Counted from the first letter of the stretch, positions 36,614-45,285 are shown. The stretch: DNA of 64,000 nt from Aneurinibacillus thermoaerophilus (GCF_900099925.1 NZ_FNDE01000013.1:1-64000), one strand, 5' to 3'. A program made the numbers and translations. The notes: generated by a model from the sequence alone, not told the origin.

Positions 36614-36854
36614 ATAAACAAAAGCCACCCTTCATCCAAGAGATAAAATAAATTGAATGATTTCGGGATTGGTTATATAATAGTAAGAAGTAACATTTTG
36701 ATAAAAAGATAGAATAGGTGAATTATGGGCATTCAACCCGACCTCACACCATACCCTCGACGATAAAACGTCTAAGGCATTGTTGCATGCCCACAGCATG
36801 GCCGAGTGCCTGCAGTGATAAAGGTGCAGCAGACTGTTACCTTGGCCCCGGCAT

Positions 36855-37643
36855 TTAGAAGAGGCCGAAAAATTTTTTTCTTTTCTTTTTTGGTTCAAAC
36901 GAGCGCGGCGGGGGCGCTATAATATCTTTTCCCGCAAGAACGAGACAGGCATTTTCCCGAAAGAAATGCGTGTACTGTTCTCCGATATTTCTATTAATCC
37001 ATTCATAAGCCGCTTGCAGCGCGAATCCTCTTTTCGTTACATGGTGTGCGTCTGAAGCAATAAAGTGAATTAAATCGTGTTCAATAAGTTTGCGGGAAAT
37101 GTTTTGTAAACGGCTGCCAAATTGACCGATGACGCTGGCTGCCGTCAACTGGGCAAACGCGCCTTCTTCCACCATGCGATGCAGGATAATGGGACGTTCG
37201 CATATTTCCTGATTTCGTTCTGGATGCGCAATAATGGGAAGATAACCTTCTACCTGCATATCAAACAACAGGCGGTACGTATAAGCTGGAACATGATCAC
37301 ATGGCAGTTCAATCAATACATACAACTGTGTTTCATTCATTGTTAACAACGTACGTTCTGCCGCCCGAAAATCCCGAAGAATGTCGCCATATAAATGCAG
37401 CTCCATTCCCGGAAAAATTGTGAGCGGAATCACATGTTCTTTCAATAAGCGATTCGCTTCATCCGTTTTCTGCAAAATCAAGGGAGCAGGGTTTTCATAT
37501 TTTCCATCCTTATGGTGTGGCGTAGCGATCACATGCGTAATGCCATTCTGCACAGCATCTTTTGCCAGCGCCAGTGTATCCTCCGGACACTGCGCCCCAT
37601 CATCCAGCCCCCATAAGATATGATTGTGAATGTCTACATTCAT
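36855..37643 (-). CDS. ywqE: PHP-family tyrosine-protein phosphatase (YwqE/CpsB)
   Basis: 262 aa metal-dependent phosphatase, unrelated to the Cys-based type. Metal ligands in DIHNHILWGLDDGA, ATPHH, PGMELHLY, IAHPERN and the closing SDAHHV. It dephosphorylates the partner BY-kinase encoded next and so resets polymer assembly. The C-terminus is basic (EPKKKRKKFFGLF). It stands 35 bases after the kinase gene; ATG after GGAAGGG. Confidence 0.93.
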   Translation of the reverse strand: MNVDIHNHILWGLDDGAQCPEDTLALAKDAVQNGITHVIATPHHKDGKYENPAPLILQKTDEANRLLKEHVIPLTIFPGMELHLYGDILRDFRAAERTLLTMNETQLYVLIELPCDHVPAYTYRLLFDMQVEGYLPIIAHPERNQEICERPIILHRMVEEGAFAQLTAASVIGQFGSRLQNISRKLIEHDLIHFIASDAHHVTKRGFALQAAYEWINRNIGEQYTHFFRENACLVLAGKDIIAPPPRSFEPKKKRKKFFGLF

Positions 37644-37678
37644 TCTGTTTTTCCCTTCCCTATCTAAACCTTTTTCTG

Positions 37679-38365
37679 CTAGTTCTTGTAATAATAGTAG
37701 TAATTGTTATGTTTTATTTGCTTATTATTAAGCACGACACCAAGCAGGCGCGCGTTTGTATGCTCAAGCTGCTGCTTGGCCCTAGCGGCCAGGTCACGGT
37801 TCGTTTTGCCCGCGTTGACAACCAGAATGCATCCGTCCACTAGTCTGGAAAGAATCGCTGCGTCTGCAACCGCAATGACCGGTGGTGTATCAAGAATGAT
37901 CGCTTCAAATTGGCTATGCAATTCTTTTAATGCCAGCTTCATCTTCTTTGATCCTAATAATTCGGCAGGATTCGGCGGAATGGGGCCTGCTGTCATAATA
38001 GCAAGGTTCTCAATTCCGGTTTCTTGCACAGCATCTCGTAGCTGGATCTGACCTGCTAAGTATGTAGTCAGGCCCCGACGGTTCGGCACCTGAAAAATAT
38101 GATGACCGGCTGGCTTCCGTAAGTCTGCATCTATGTATAGAGTGCGCTTAGCTGCCTGCGCCATCACCACAGCCAGATTGGTGGCAGTGGTTGATTTCCC
38201 TTCTGCCGGACCCGTGCTCGTAATTAAAATTGTTTTGATTTCTTCGTCTACACTCGCAAATTGAATGTTTGTACGTAACGTACGATATGCCTCTGCTATC
38301 TGCGATTTCGGGTTCCAGTAAGCAATTAATTTTTCATATCGCTTTTTATCAATTGCTGTATTCAT
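37679..38365 (-). CDS. ywqD: Bacterial tyrosine kinase (YwqD/CapB)
   Basis: 228 aa. Walker A STGPAEGKSTTATNLA, Walker A' LYIDADLRKP and Walker B IILDTPPV, as in BY-kinases. The C-terminal tail ends NNYYYYYKN, a run of five tyrosines that is the autophosphorylation cluster. It needs the cytoplasmic end of the Wzz-type activator, encoded immediately upstream with a 4-base overlap. Phosphorylation cycling with YwqE controls glycan chain length and may target UDP-sugar dehydrogenases such as the nearby WbpA-like enzyme. Confidence 0.94.
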   Translation of the reverse strand: MNTAIDKKRYEKLIAYWNPKSQIAEAYRTLRTNIQFASVDEEIKTILITSTGPAEGKSTTATNLAVVMAQAAKRTLYIDADLRKPAGHHIFQVPNRRGLTTYLAGQIQLRDAVQETGIENLAIMTAGPIPPNPAELLGSKKMKLALKELHSQFEAIILDTPPVIAVADAAILSRLVDGCILVVNAGKTNRDLAARAKQQLEHTNARLLGVVLNNKQIKHNNYYYYYKN

Positions 38366-39126
38366 CTGTTCTCACCTGCCGCTGCCATCCTAACTTTCTT
38401 TTCCTCTTTCAGCCTCGTGTGCTTCGCGCCGTTCTTTGCATCAATGACGGCAATCGTACCAAGCACAGGTAATCCGAGATGTTTTTCGACATCTTCTTCC
38501 GTTTTCAACGTATTGTCCATATATTCAAGCAAGAAAGCAAGGCCGACAGAAAGCATGGAGCTAATGGCCAAAGCAATCGCAACATTGACCAGAAGTTTTG
38601 GCTTTACTGGCGTGGCTCTCTCATCTGCCTTTGCTTTAGTAAGTACCTGAACGTTGTCCACTTTCATTAGCTTCACAATTTCCGAATTGAATGTCTGCGC
38701 TACTGTATTGGCGATAAGTGCCGCTCTTCGCTGGTTCGTATCTTCAGCCACAATAGAAATAATCTGTGAGTTTTTGACTGCGGAAACCTTAATCTGTTCA
38801 GTTAAGCTGGCTACTTTATCCGGTTCCCCCAGCTTTTGCGCTACAATTTCCATGATCCGCGGGCTTTTAATGATTACGCTATACGTTTCTATCAATTGCA
38901 GATTAGACTCAATTTCTGACATCGAAATGATTCCTGTCTTGTCTCCATCCTGTGATTTGTTTACAAGCAGTTCCGTTTTTGCCTCATACACAGGGGTCAT
39001 CAGAAATTTGGTAACCCCCGCGCTGACTCCCACAACTCCCAGCGTAATCAGAACAACCATCCAAAGTCGTTTGCGAAGAATAGTGACCATTTCTCTAATA
39101 TTGAGCGTTTCTTCTTGCAATGACAT
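38362..39126 (-). CDS. ywqC: Wzz/CapA-type kinase activator (YwqC)
   Basis: 254 aa with membrane helices at about 20-40 and 175-197, an outside helical domain between, and a cytoplasmic C-terminus (LGLPVLGTIAVIDAKNG) that activates the BY-kinase. First gene of the ywqCDE-like set. ATG at 39126, nine bases after GAGAGG. A long upstream gap (39127-39798) probably holds its promoter and leader. Paralogue at 22956-23738. Confidence 0.92.
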   Translation of the reverse strand: MSLQEETLNIREMVTILRKRLWMVVLITLGVVGVSAGVTKFLMTPVYEAKTELLVNKSQDGDKTGIISMSEIESNLQLIETYSVIIKSPRIMEIVAQKLGEPDKVASLTEQIKVSAVKNSQIISIVAEDTNQRRAALIANTVAQTFNSEIVKLMKVDNVQVLTKAKADERATPVKPKLLVNVAIALAISSMLSVGLAFLLEYMDNTLKTEEDVEKHLGLPVLGTIAVIDAKNGAKHTRLKEEKKVRMAAAGENR

Positions 39127-39606
39127 CCTCCAGTTCCTCTCTCAGATTTTCAATTTTTGTCGATGGCCTTCACGTAAATCAATATATAACAAGGTTTCGA
39201 AATGAAAAATGATACAAAAATTGTATTTTATTACGCTATTCTTGGTTAATTCATACCAACTTACTATTTTGAATTTTCAGTTTTAAACTTTACAATGTCA
39301 CTTTTTTTAGAAGGTTTCATTATTTTTCTGTGATCAATTTATTAAAAGTATATGAAAAACATTATCATTTCGATTTTCATTTTTTCTCACTCTTTTCCTT
39401 ATATATCAAGCGTTTCAGCCATTTTAATGCAAAGAGGTATGAAGTAAAAAATAATAATTCCTTCTTTTTTCCTTGACAATAAAATTTCTATGAATTTTCA
39501 CCCAGATCAATCATATCTTTTTTTGTAGTAAATTATATGTCTTCCTATCAAACCCGCCTATTTTTCGAGTTTTTTCGTCATTTTTAAATAAGAAAATCTC
39601 GCGGAC

Positions 39607-39655
39607 ATTGTCGGTCTTTCTCTCCTTCCGTGCCACACGCTCCACATGAAAAAAA
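39607..39655. repeat. Dispersed intergenic repeat, copy 1 (other at 51515)
   Basis: About 48 bases matching 51515-51562 with six or seven differences; the core CCACACGCTCCACATGAAAA is identical. Both copies lie in the same orientation and a short distance downstream of an intrinsic terminator. Confidence 0.75.
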
Positions 39656-39684
39656 GAAAACATTTGGAACACACCTCGCAAGTT

Positions 39685-39727
39685 TTTCCTCACTTACTTA
39701 TGAAAAGAAAGCATATGTTGCTTTATT
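39685..39727. repeat. 43-bp segment shared with 14166-14208
   Basis: Second copy of the segment that covers the 3' end of the EpsM-like gene. Read on the minus strand it would encode IKQHMLSFHK followed by a stop, closely like the tail of that protein (IKQHILSFHE), but no gene is attached here. Confidence 0.65.
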
Positions 39728-39750
39728 ACTGTAAAGTAACATATGCTTTC
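39707..39750. repeat. 19-bp palindrome with six-base loop
   Basis: GAAAGCATATGTTGCTTTA, loop TTACTG, then its complement with one mismatch. It lies 14 bases beyond the aminotransferase terminator and has no U-run, so it is not itself a typical terminator. Half of it overlaps the dispersed segment 39685-39727. Confidence 0.8.
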
Positions 39751-39764
39751 TTACTACAAAAAAA

Positions 39765-39785
39765 GAGAGGCATTCATAGCCTCTC
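39765..39785 (-). terminator. Terminator of lrp-aminotransferase transcript
   Basis: GAGAGGC/GCCTCTC stem with a seven-base loop and a run of seven or more T on the minus strand, 13 bases after the stop at 39799. Confidence 0.88.
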
Positions 39786-39798
39786 AATCTATGAATAT

Positions 39799-40977
39799 TT
39801 ATTTGTATACCCGCAAAAAAGCATCCATACGATCGATAGCCACTTCCAGATTTTCGAGCGATGTAGCATACGAGCAACGGATGTGCGTCGCTCCACCTTC
39901 GCCGAATACATGACCTGGAACGACCGCCACCTTCTGCTCAAGAATCAGTTTTTCCGCGAACTCTTCCGCCGTCATACCGGTGGAAGCGATAGAAGGAAAC
40001 GCATAAAAAGCGCCCTCCGGTTTGTGGCAGGGCAAGCCAATTTGCTCAAATGCCTTTACGACGTAATTGCGGCGTTGCCGGTAGCTCTCAACCATTCGCT
40101 TTTTCGCTTCCATACCGTGGCGCAGCGATTCAAGCGCCGCCACCTGTCCCATAATCGGGGCGCACAACATCGTATATTGATGAATTTTTACCATAGCCTG
40201 GATGATATCTTCCGGTCCCGCAGCGTATCCAATACGCCAGCCAGTCATCGCAAACGCTTTGGAAAATCCTGATAGCAAAATCGTACGCTCTTTCATTCCC
40301 GGCAGCGATGCAAAGCTCGTATGGCTTGTATCGTATGTCAGTTCCGCGTAAATCTCGTCGGAGATTACGATTAAGTCATGGCGTTTGACCACTTCCGCAA
40401 GCTTTGCCAGTTCTTCTTTCTTCATAATGGAACCGGTCGGATTGTTCGGAAAGCAAAAAATGATCGCCTTGGTTCTGTCTGTCACCTTTTCTTCAATATG
40501 CTGGGGCGTTAATTTAAACTGCTGTTCAATGGATGTCTGCACCGCCACGGGCACGCCACCCGCCAAGCGCACGACCGGATCATACGATACATAGCACGGC
40601 TCCACCACTAATACCTCATCGCCAGGATCAAGAATCGCACGCAGCGCCAGATCAATTCCTTCACTCGCTCCGACTGTAACCACAACCTCTTTGTCCGGGC
40701 TGTAATGGACATCAAAAGCAGCAGCAAGATATTTGCAAATCTCTTCCCGCAGCTCATACAGACCGCTATTAGACGTGTACGCGGTATAACCTTTTTCAAG
40801 CGAAGCGATCGCTGCTTCCCTTGTATTCCATGGCGTCACAAAGTCCGGCTCTCCTACCCCAAGCGAGATAACGCCTTCCATAGAAGACGCCAGTTCGAAA
40901 AACCGGCGGATGCCGGATGGCGGAATCAATTGGATCGTACGTGACAATCTACGGTTGGCAACCTGCATCGTACTCAT
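39799..40977 (-). CDS. Class I/II PLP aminotransferase (YugH/PatA-like)
   Basis: 392 aa. N-terminal SGIRRFFELASSMEGVISLGVGEPDF, CFPNNPTGSIM, SDEIYAELTYD and the PLP Lys in ILLSGFSKAFAMTGWRIGY identify the aspartate/aromatic aminotransferase superfamily, group I-gamma. The substrate is not certain (alanine, aromatic or N-acetyl-diaminopimelate type). The start overlaps the stop of the Lrp-type regulator upstream, an arrangement also found for yugG-yugH in Bacillus subtilis. Housekeeping amino-acid metabolism, not part of the glycan locus. Confidence 0.88.
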   Translation of the reverse strand: MSTMQVANRRLSRTIQLIPPSGIRRFFELASSMEGVISLGVGEPDFVTPWNTREAAIASLEKGYTAYTSNSGLYELREEICKYLAAAFDVHYSPDKEVVVTVGASEGIDLALRAILDPGDEVLVVEPCYVSYDPVVRLAGGVPVAVQTSIEQQFKLTPQHIEEKVTDRTKAIIFCFPNNPTGSIMKKEELAKLAEVVKRHDLIVISDEIYAELTYDTSHTSFASLPGMKERTILLSGFSKAFAMTGWRIGYAAGPEDIIQAMVKIHQYTMLCAPIMGQVAALESLRHGMEAKKRMVESYRQRRNYVVKAFEQIGLPCHKPEGAFYAFPSIASTGMTAEEFAEKLILEQKVAVVPGHVFGEGGATHIRCSYATSLENLEVAIDRMDAFLRVYK

Positions 40978-41471
40978 GGCGTCACAACCATCCTTTTGTC
41001 ATCCTCGGGCTGTTCTAAAATTACGCCGTCATGCTTATATTTTTTAAGAATAAAGTGCGTTGTGGTCGAAATGACAGAATCCAAAGCAGACAATTTCTCC
41101 GATACAAACTGCGCAACCTGACGCATCGTTTTTCCTTCAATAACGACCGACAAATCGTAAGCACCGGACATCAAGTATACGGACTGCACTTCTGGAAAAC
41201 GGTAGATTCGCTCCGCTACATCGTCAAATCCGACATCGCGTTTCGGCGTTACCTTTACGTCAATCATCGCAGTCACCAGGTCATTTTCATCGACTTTTTC
41301 CCAGTTTACAATTGCCGGATACTTAATAATGACTTTCTCTTTCTCCAGCTTGGCAATCGTTTCTTTTACGTCTTCCACCGTCGTATCCAGCATCGTAGCG
41401 ATAGTTTCTGCGGAACGGCGGCTGTTCTCCTCCAAGATGTGCAGCAATTCGCGCTGTTTCTCTCTCTCCAT
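40974..41471 (-). CDS. Lrp/AsnC-family transcriptional regulator (YugG-like)
   Basis: About 165 aa. N-terminal helix-turn-helix (ELLHILEENSRRSAETIATM, DTTVEDVKETIAKLEKEKVI) followed by an alpha-beta RAM ligand-binding domain (VTAMIDVKVTPKRDVGFDD, VQSVYLMSGAYDLSVVIEGK). Two close in-frame ATGs (41477, 41471) share one AAAGG site; I give 41471. Overlap with the aminotransferase gene suggests it regulates that gene in response to an amino acid. Confidence 0.88.
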   Translation of the reverse strand: MEREKQRELLHILEENSRRSAETIATMLDTTVEDVKETIAKLEKEKVIIKYPAIVNWEKVDENDLVTAMIDVKVTPKRDVGFDDVAERIYRFPEVQSVYLMSGAYDLSVVIEGKTMRQVAQFVSEKLSALDSVISTTTHFILKKYKHDGVILEQPEDDKRMVVTP

Positions 41472-41608
41472 ATTCATCCAACCTTTCTGCATAAACTTAC
41501 TTTATTATTTTATCCAACAGCGCAGCTCGAAGCTTCTCTTTATCCTTATCCGGCTTCAGACCGCAAAGTTCTCCCCTGACTTATAATAATTTTTAAATAA
41601 TTCCTATC

Positions 41609-41641
41609 AAAAAAAAGAAAAGTGTTCTTTTATCCGAACAC
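41609..41641 (-). terminator. Terminator at end of mbl-flhO-flhP-epuA block
   Basis: GTGTTC/GAACAC stem whose loop includes the epuA stop codon, followed by TTTTCTTTTTTTT on the minus strand. The stem begins in the last two sense codons. Confidence 0.8.
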
Positions 41642-41905
41642 AAGATCATACATGTGCTTCCATGTTTTTATATCAAACACTTCAAAGGCGTTGCCGTCGC
41701 CCAGAATGCTGTATCCCGTAATTAAGCCCGCCAACAGAGCGATAAATAAGAGAAAAGGCACAAGTGTAATTTTGAGAAGTAGCGGCATGCTTTCCCTTCT
41801 CTTTGCTCTTTTTTTCCGGGATGCTCTATTTTTCCGTGGATACTCCCGGGCGGCCGCCGCAGCTGAAACTGCGGAGCTAGACGGCTGTTTATGTTGTTCT
41901 GGCAT
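41630..41905 (-). CDS. epuA: EpuA-family small membrane protein
   Basis: 91 aa. A Ser/Ala then Arg/Lys-rich cytoplasmic N-terminus, one membrane helix (about 42-65, LLLKITLVPFLLFIALLAGL), and the conserved tail GYSILGDGNAFEVFDIKTWKHMYDLVF. The family is often annotated as an RNA polymerase beta-subunit-associated or EpuA protein; the function is poorly known. Its place after flhP is common in Bacilli. ATG after GAGGTTGATAAG. Confidence 0.8.
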   Translation of the reverse strand: MPEQHKQPSSSAVSAAAAAREYPRKNRASRKKRAKRRESMPLLLKITLVPFLLFIALLAGLITGYSILGDGNAFEVFDIKTWKHMYDLVFG

Positions 41906-41909
41906 CTTA

Positions 41910-42755
41910 TCAACCTCTAAAAATTCGATTAGTAATATCCATCATCTGATCGTTGTATGAAAGCGCCCGCGCGTTAAATTGGAGCGCCCGCTGCGCCTCA
42001 ATAAGCGAAGTCATCTCTTTACGCAGATCGACGTTGGACATTTCAAGGCCGCCCTGGCGAACCGCTAGGCCCGCTTGCAGCGTCATGCCCGCCGGGTTGC
42101 TCAGCCGCGCGTATTCGTTAAGCTCCGCCCCAGCCGGTATTGCATAGTAATTCTCTCCGACCCGTTCTAGTATATTCGGGTTCTGCACCGTGTATACCCC
42201 GAGGCGCGGTCCCTCCTGCTCCATACCGTTCAAACGATATGTAATCCGTCCATCCGCCTTCACTGTAAAATGCGTAGCGCCGACGGGAATACGGATCGGC
42301 TGGGGATCGCCGCCATCATCCATTACGAAATCGCCGGAGCCGGTTACCAACTGAAGCCAGTTTCCTGACGGTATAAGCTTAAAATTGCCGTCCCGGGTGA
42401 AAAGCGCCTGAGCACCGTTGGGCGACAACCGCTGTACGCGGAAAAACGCCTCTTCCCCCTCAAGGTACAAATCAGTAGGCACATCCGTCTTCTTGATGGC
42501 TCCTGAAGCAAAGTTGGTTTGCAGCATCGCTTCTTTCGTTCCGAATCCCGGTCGGGTGCCAAACGGCGTTAAGCGGCTAGGCTCATATCGCGCGTAAGGC
42601 TGATTGTTCAATCGACGAACCAAGAGCGTTTCAAACGTCGTATCCTGGCTCTTGAACCCCACAGTATCGGAATTAGCCAAATTATTCGCAATTGTATCAA
42701 TGCGCAGCTGCGTCGCCCGCATGGCGGAAGCAGAGTTAATCATAGAATGGTTCAT
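41910..42755 (-). CDS. flhP: Flagellar hook-basal body protein FlhP
   Basis: 281 aa FlgG-type rod protein paralogue. N-terminal NSASAMRATQLRIDTIANNLANSDTVGFK with the rod signature, central beta-domain, C-terminal VDLRKEMTSLIEAQRALQFN and MMDITNRI. With FlhO it forms part of the distal rod. GTG at 42758 immediately precedes the ATG chosen. Pairing with flhO and mbl away from the main flagellar operon is the usual Bacilli arrangement. Confidence 0.9.
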   Translation of the reverse strand: MNHSMINSASAMRATQLRIDTIANNLANSDTVGFKSQDTTFETLLVRRLNNQPYARYEPSRLTPFGTRPGFGTKEAMLQTNFASGAIKKTDVPTDLYLEGEEAFFRVQRLSPNGAQALFTRDGNFKLIPSGNWLQLVTGSGDFVMDDGGDPQPIRIPVGATHFTVKADGRITYRLNGMEQEGPRLGVYTVQNPNILERVGENYYAIPAGAELNEYARLSNPAGMTLQAGLAVRQGGLEMSNVDLRKEMTSLIEAQRALQFNARALSYNDQMMDITNRIFRG

Positions 42756-42768
42756 CACTTACACCTTC

Positions 42769-43668
42769 TTATCCGATTTTCCCGACTTCATTCAGCTTCT
42801 GCAACGTAATGTCATATGCCTGCAACACGCGCTGATTCGCTTCATAGCTGCGAAGCACCGCCATTAAATCAATCATCGTTCTGCCGGCGTCAACATTGGA
42901 ACGTTCAATGTATCCCTGCTTGATGGAAACAGCCGGATCAACCGCCGGATTGTACAAAGTCGGCGCTCCATTTCCTGTATAACGAAAGGTCGTATCCGCC
43001 TCTTTCACAAGATCTGCTGTCGGATTATCGATTCGATAAATACCCAGTCGTATGGGAGCAGTGCCCGGATTTCCCAGCGCGATCAATCTCCCGTCGGACG
43101 TAACCTGCAAGTTCTCCTTATTCAACGGCGCGTCCCCGAGAAGCGCGCGCAAGTTAATCGGCTGACCAGCCGCATTCAGTACTGGATATCCTTCCATTGT
43201 GGTTAGTTGACCAGCGGCATTCATCGTCCAATTCCCGCTACGTGTATAGTAGACTTGTGGAGGACCTCCGCCTTCACCCGGCTTTTGAACCGCAAAAAAC
43301 ATGCGGGGCTGTACCTGCCTGCCGTCCACTTCGATAGTCGGAATTCCCCCGTCAACCAAAGCGATATCCAGCACTTTTCCTGTCTCAAAGATATCTCCCT
43401 GTGCAAAATTAGGCACTAATTCCTGATTGTATACTCCATGCGAAAGGCGGCCAATCACCTGCTTCGAGCCCGGAAACGCGGGCAGCCCCGCCACTCCACC
43501 GGCCGTGTCGCGAATGCGTTCCAGCAATAGCTCGGGGAACGTGCGGAATGTGGAGTTATCCGCTTTATACCCCGGTGTATTCACATTTGCCAAATTGTTC
43601 GTTAACGCGTCCTGCCGCGCCTGATTAGCAATCATGCCTGAAGCGGCAGCGTCTAGTCCACGCAGCAT
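42769..43668 (-). CDS. flhO: Flagellar hook-basal body protein FlhO
   Basis: 299 aa. Flagellar rod signature near the N-terminus (SGMIANQARQDALTNNLANV, NTPGYKADN), beta-rich centre and C-terminal ERSNVDAGRTMIDLMAVLRSYEANQ. Lies ten bases upstream of flhP and is probably cotranscribed with it. The 103 bases between it and mbl contain a short GACG/CGTC dyad without a U-run. Confidence 0.92.
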   Translation of the reverse strand: MLRGLDAAASGMIANQARQDALTNNLANVNTPGYKADNSTFRTFPELLLERIRDTAGGVAGLPAFPGSKQVIGRLSHGVYNQELVPNFAQGDIFETGKVLDIALVDGGIPTIEVDGRQVQPRMFFAVQKPGEGGGPPQVYYTRSGNWTMNAAGQLTTMEGYPVLNAAGQPINLRALLGDAPLNKENLQVTSDGRLIALGNPGTAPIRLGIYRIDNPTADLVKEADTTFRYTGNGAPTLYNPAVDPAVSIKQGYIERSNVDAGRTMIDLMAVLRSYEANQRVLQAYDITLQKLNEVGKIG

Positions 43669-43771
43669 GTTCTTTCCCCCTGTTTTCCTCCATGACAGAT
43701 AAAGGCAAGCGACGTAAATACGTCTTATTTATTATAGCAAATCAATCTCAAAAAACCTACGGAATCTATAC

Positions 43772-44788
43772 TTACGAAAAAATCTTTTTACGCATTTTCC
43801 GCTGCGGAGACTTGTCCAAATTCTCCAGCATAATGCCTGTCCCTACCGCTACGCAGGCCATCGGACTCTCCGCGATGAGCACCGGCACTTTTAGTTCTTC
43901 ACTCAGCAAACGATCCAGACCATGAAGCAGCGCTCCGCCCCCCGTCAGCATAATGCCGTGGTCAATAATGTCAGCCGCCAGTTCCGGTGGCGTGCGCTCC
44001 AGCACATTCTTCGAAGCCATCACAACAGCCTGAGCGACTTCCTGTAACGCTTCACATACCTCTTCAGATGTGACAGTGAGCGTCTGCGGTAAACCTGTCA
44101 CCATGTCGCGGCCGCGAATATCGATCTCTTCCTTGCGCGATCCGGGAAACACCGTGCCGATTTGGATTTTAATATCTTCGGCAGTACGCTCCCCGATAAG
44201 AAGCTTATACTTTTCTTTAATGTATTTCATAATAGCGAGATCACACTTGTCCCCCGCCATCTTAATAGAAGAGGCGGTGACGATGTCTCCCATAGAAAGC
44301 ACGGCTACATCGGTCGTCCCGCCACCCATGTCGACCACCATATGACCGTACGGCTGGAAAATGTCCATCCCGGCGCCTACGGCGGCCACTTTAGGTTCTT
44401 CTTCGAGGAACACTTCACGCGCTCCGCATTTTTGCGCCGCTTCCCGAATCGCTTTTTGCTCGACGGAAGTAATATTGGTCGGTGTACAGATCAAGATACG
44501 CGGCCGAGCCATGAAACCTTTGACGCCTATCTTCTTAATAAAATAATTAAGCATCGCCTCGGTAATCTCGAAGTCCGCAATCACCCCGTCTCTTAGCGGG
44601 CGGATAGCTACAATATTTCCCGGCGTGCGACCAACCATGCGGCGGGCTTCTTCCCCGACGGCCAGCACCCGTTTCGTATAGGTATCAATCGCTACAACCG
44701 ATGGTTCATCAAGCACAACGCCATTGCCCTTTACATAAATGACGACGTTGGCCGTGCCCAAATCAATTCCGATATCTCTGCCCATCAT
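43772..44788 (-). CDS. mbl: Actin-like rod-shape protein Mbl
   Basis: 338 aa MreB-family ATPase that forms membrane-bound filaments guiding lateral wall synthesis. Phosphate-1 motif GRDIGIDLGTANVVIYVKG, phosphate-2 VVDMGGGTTDVAVLSMG and adenosine motif IMLTGGGALLHGLDRLL. The context spoIIID-mbl-flhO-flhP identifies Mbl rather than MreB, which sits with mreC/mreD. The start is one of two adjacent ATGs after GGGAGG. Confidence 0.93.
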   Translation of the reverse strand: MMGRDIGIDLGTANVVIYVKGNGVVLDEPSVVAIDTYTKRVLAVGEEARRMVGRTPGNIVAIRPLRDGVIADFEITEAMLNYFIKKIGVKGFMARPRILICTPTNITSVEQKAIREAAQKCGAREVFLEEEPKVAAVGAGMDIFQPYGHMVVDMGGGTTDVAVLSMGDIVTASSIKMAGDKCDLAIMKYIKEKYKLLIGERTAEDIKIQIGTVFPGSRKEEIDIRGRDMVTGLPQTLTVTSEEVCEALQEVAQAVVMASKNVLERTPPELAADIIDHGIMLTGGGALLHGLDRLLSEELKVPVLIAESPMACVAVGTGIMLENLDKSPQRKMRKKIFS

Positions 44789-44866
44789 GTGAGAGCCTCC
44801 CTGTAACTATTATATCATCAGAATATTGTACTACGCATATTGTCCTGTCACAAGGAGAATTTTCTC

Positions 44867-45154
44867 CTAGGCAAGCTCTTCGGCCTCCTTCTTCCGATAT
44901 GCCTTGCTTTTGCGTTTGTACTTAATCTTAGTCGCTTCTCCCCCTCTTAGATGACGTACCGACTTATGATATTCGAGAATTTCTTTAACTTCATTGGCCA
45001 GTTCAGGATTGATTTCAGGCAGTCGTTCCGTCAAATCTTTGTGCACCGTACTTTTCGACACGCCAAACTCTTTGGCAATCTTGCGAACGGTATTTCTCGT
45101 TTCCACAATGTAGTGGCCGATTTTCATCGTCCGCTCCTTGATGTAATCGTGCAC
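44867..45154 (-). CDS. spoIIID: Sporulation regulator SpoIIID
   Basis: 95 aa helix-turn-helix protein acting in the mother cell after SigE. HTH in VRKIAKEFGVSKSTVHKDLTER, then LANEVKEILEYHKSVRHLRG and a basic tail (KIKYKRKSKAYRKK) that adds DNA contacts. GTG start at 45154 after AGGAGGCGAGAAGC. Own SigE-like promoter upstream. An AGGAGAA/TTCTCCT dyad follows the gene without a clear U-run. Confidence 0.96.
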   Translation of the reverse strand: MHDYIKERTMKIGHYIVETRNTVRKIAKEFGVSKSTVHKDLTERLPEINPELANEVKEILEYHKSVRHLRGGEATKIKYKRKSKAYRKKEAEELA

Positions 45155-45195
45155 GCTTCTCGCCTCCTAATGCTAATTGGTCAGTGGTCTGATAC

Positions 45196-45224
45196 ATTAT
45201 ATTGAGGCAAGTGCGCATATATGC
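45196..45224 (-). promoter_or_regulatory. Putative SigE promoter of spoIIID
   Basis: GCATATA, 14 bases, AATATAAT on the minus strand, about 40 bases upstream of the GTG. Six of seven and six of eight positions agree with the Bacillus SigE pattern as I recall it; the TATAAT inside could also serve SigA. Confidence 0.45.
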
Positions 45225-45225
45225 G

Positions 45226-45262
45226 AAAAAAGGCTGATAGCATGTACTATTCAGCCTTTTTT
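45226..45262. terminator. Bidirectional terminator after spoIIQ
   Basis: AAAAAAGGCTGA with its complement TCAGCCTTTTTT around a 13-base loop. It lies 24 bases past the spoIIQ stop and isolates spoIIQ from spoIIID. Confidence 0.85.
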
Positions 45263-45285
45263 CTTCATTTTCTTTTATTTTCGTT

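Larger units (their letters stand above)
39127..39798. other. 672-base AT-rich intergenic region with repeats
   Basis: The stretch before ywqC. From low to high: about 480 AT-rich bases with no gene that I can support and no clear promoter hexamers; a segment shared with 51515-51562; a segment shared with the end of the EpsM-like gene; a 19-bp palindrome; and the terminator of the aminotransferase gene. A 60-codon minus-strand frame at 39511-39693 crosses these repeats and is not treated as a gene. Confidence 0.7.

Noticed and set aside
36632-36898. 88-residue minus-strand frame upstream of the WbpB-like gene
   Set aside because: Mostly in the intergenic gap, overlaps the end of ywqE, and shows no conserved sequence or ribosome site.
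39511-39693. 60-residue minus-strand protein
   Set aside because: It runs through two dispersed repeats and AT-rich spacer, with no ribosome site or recognisable fold.
44853-44868. AGGAGAA/TTCTCCT dyad after spoIIID as terminator
   Set aside because: Loop too small and no U-run on either strand.
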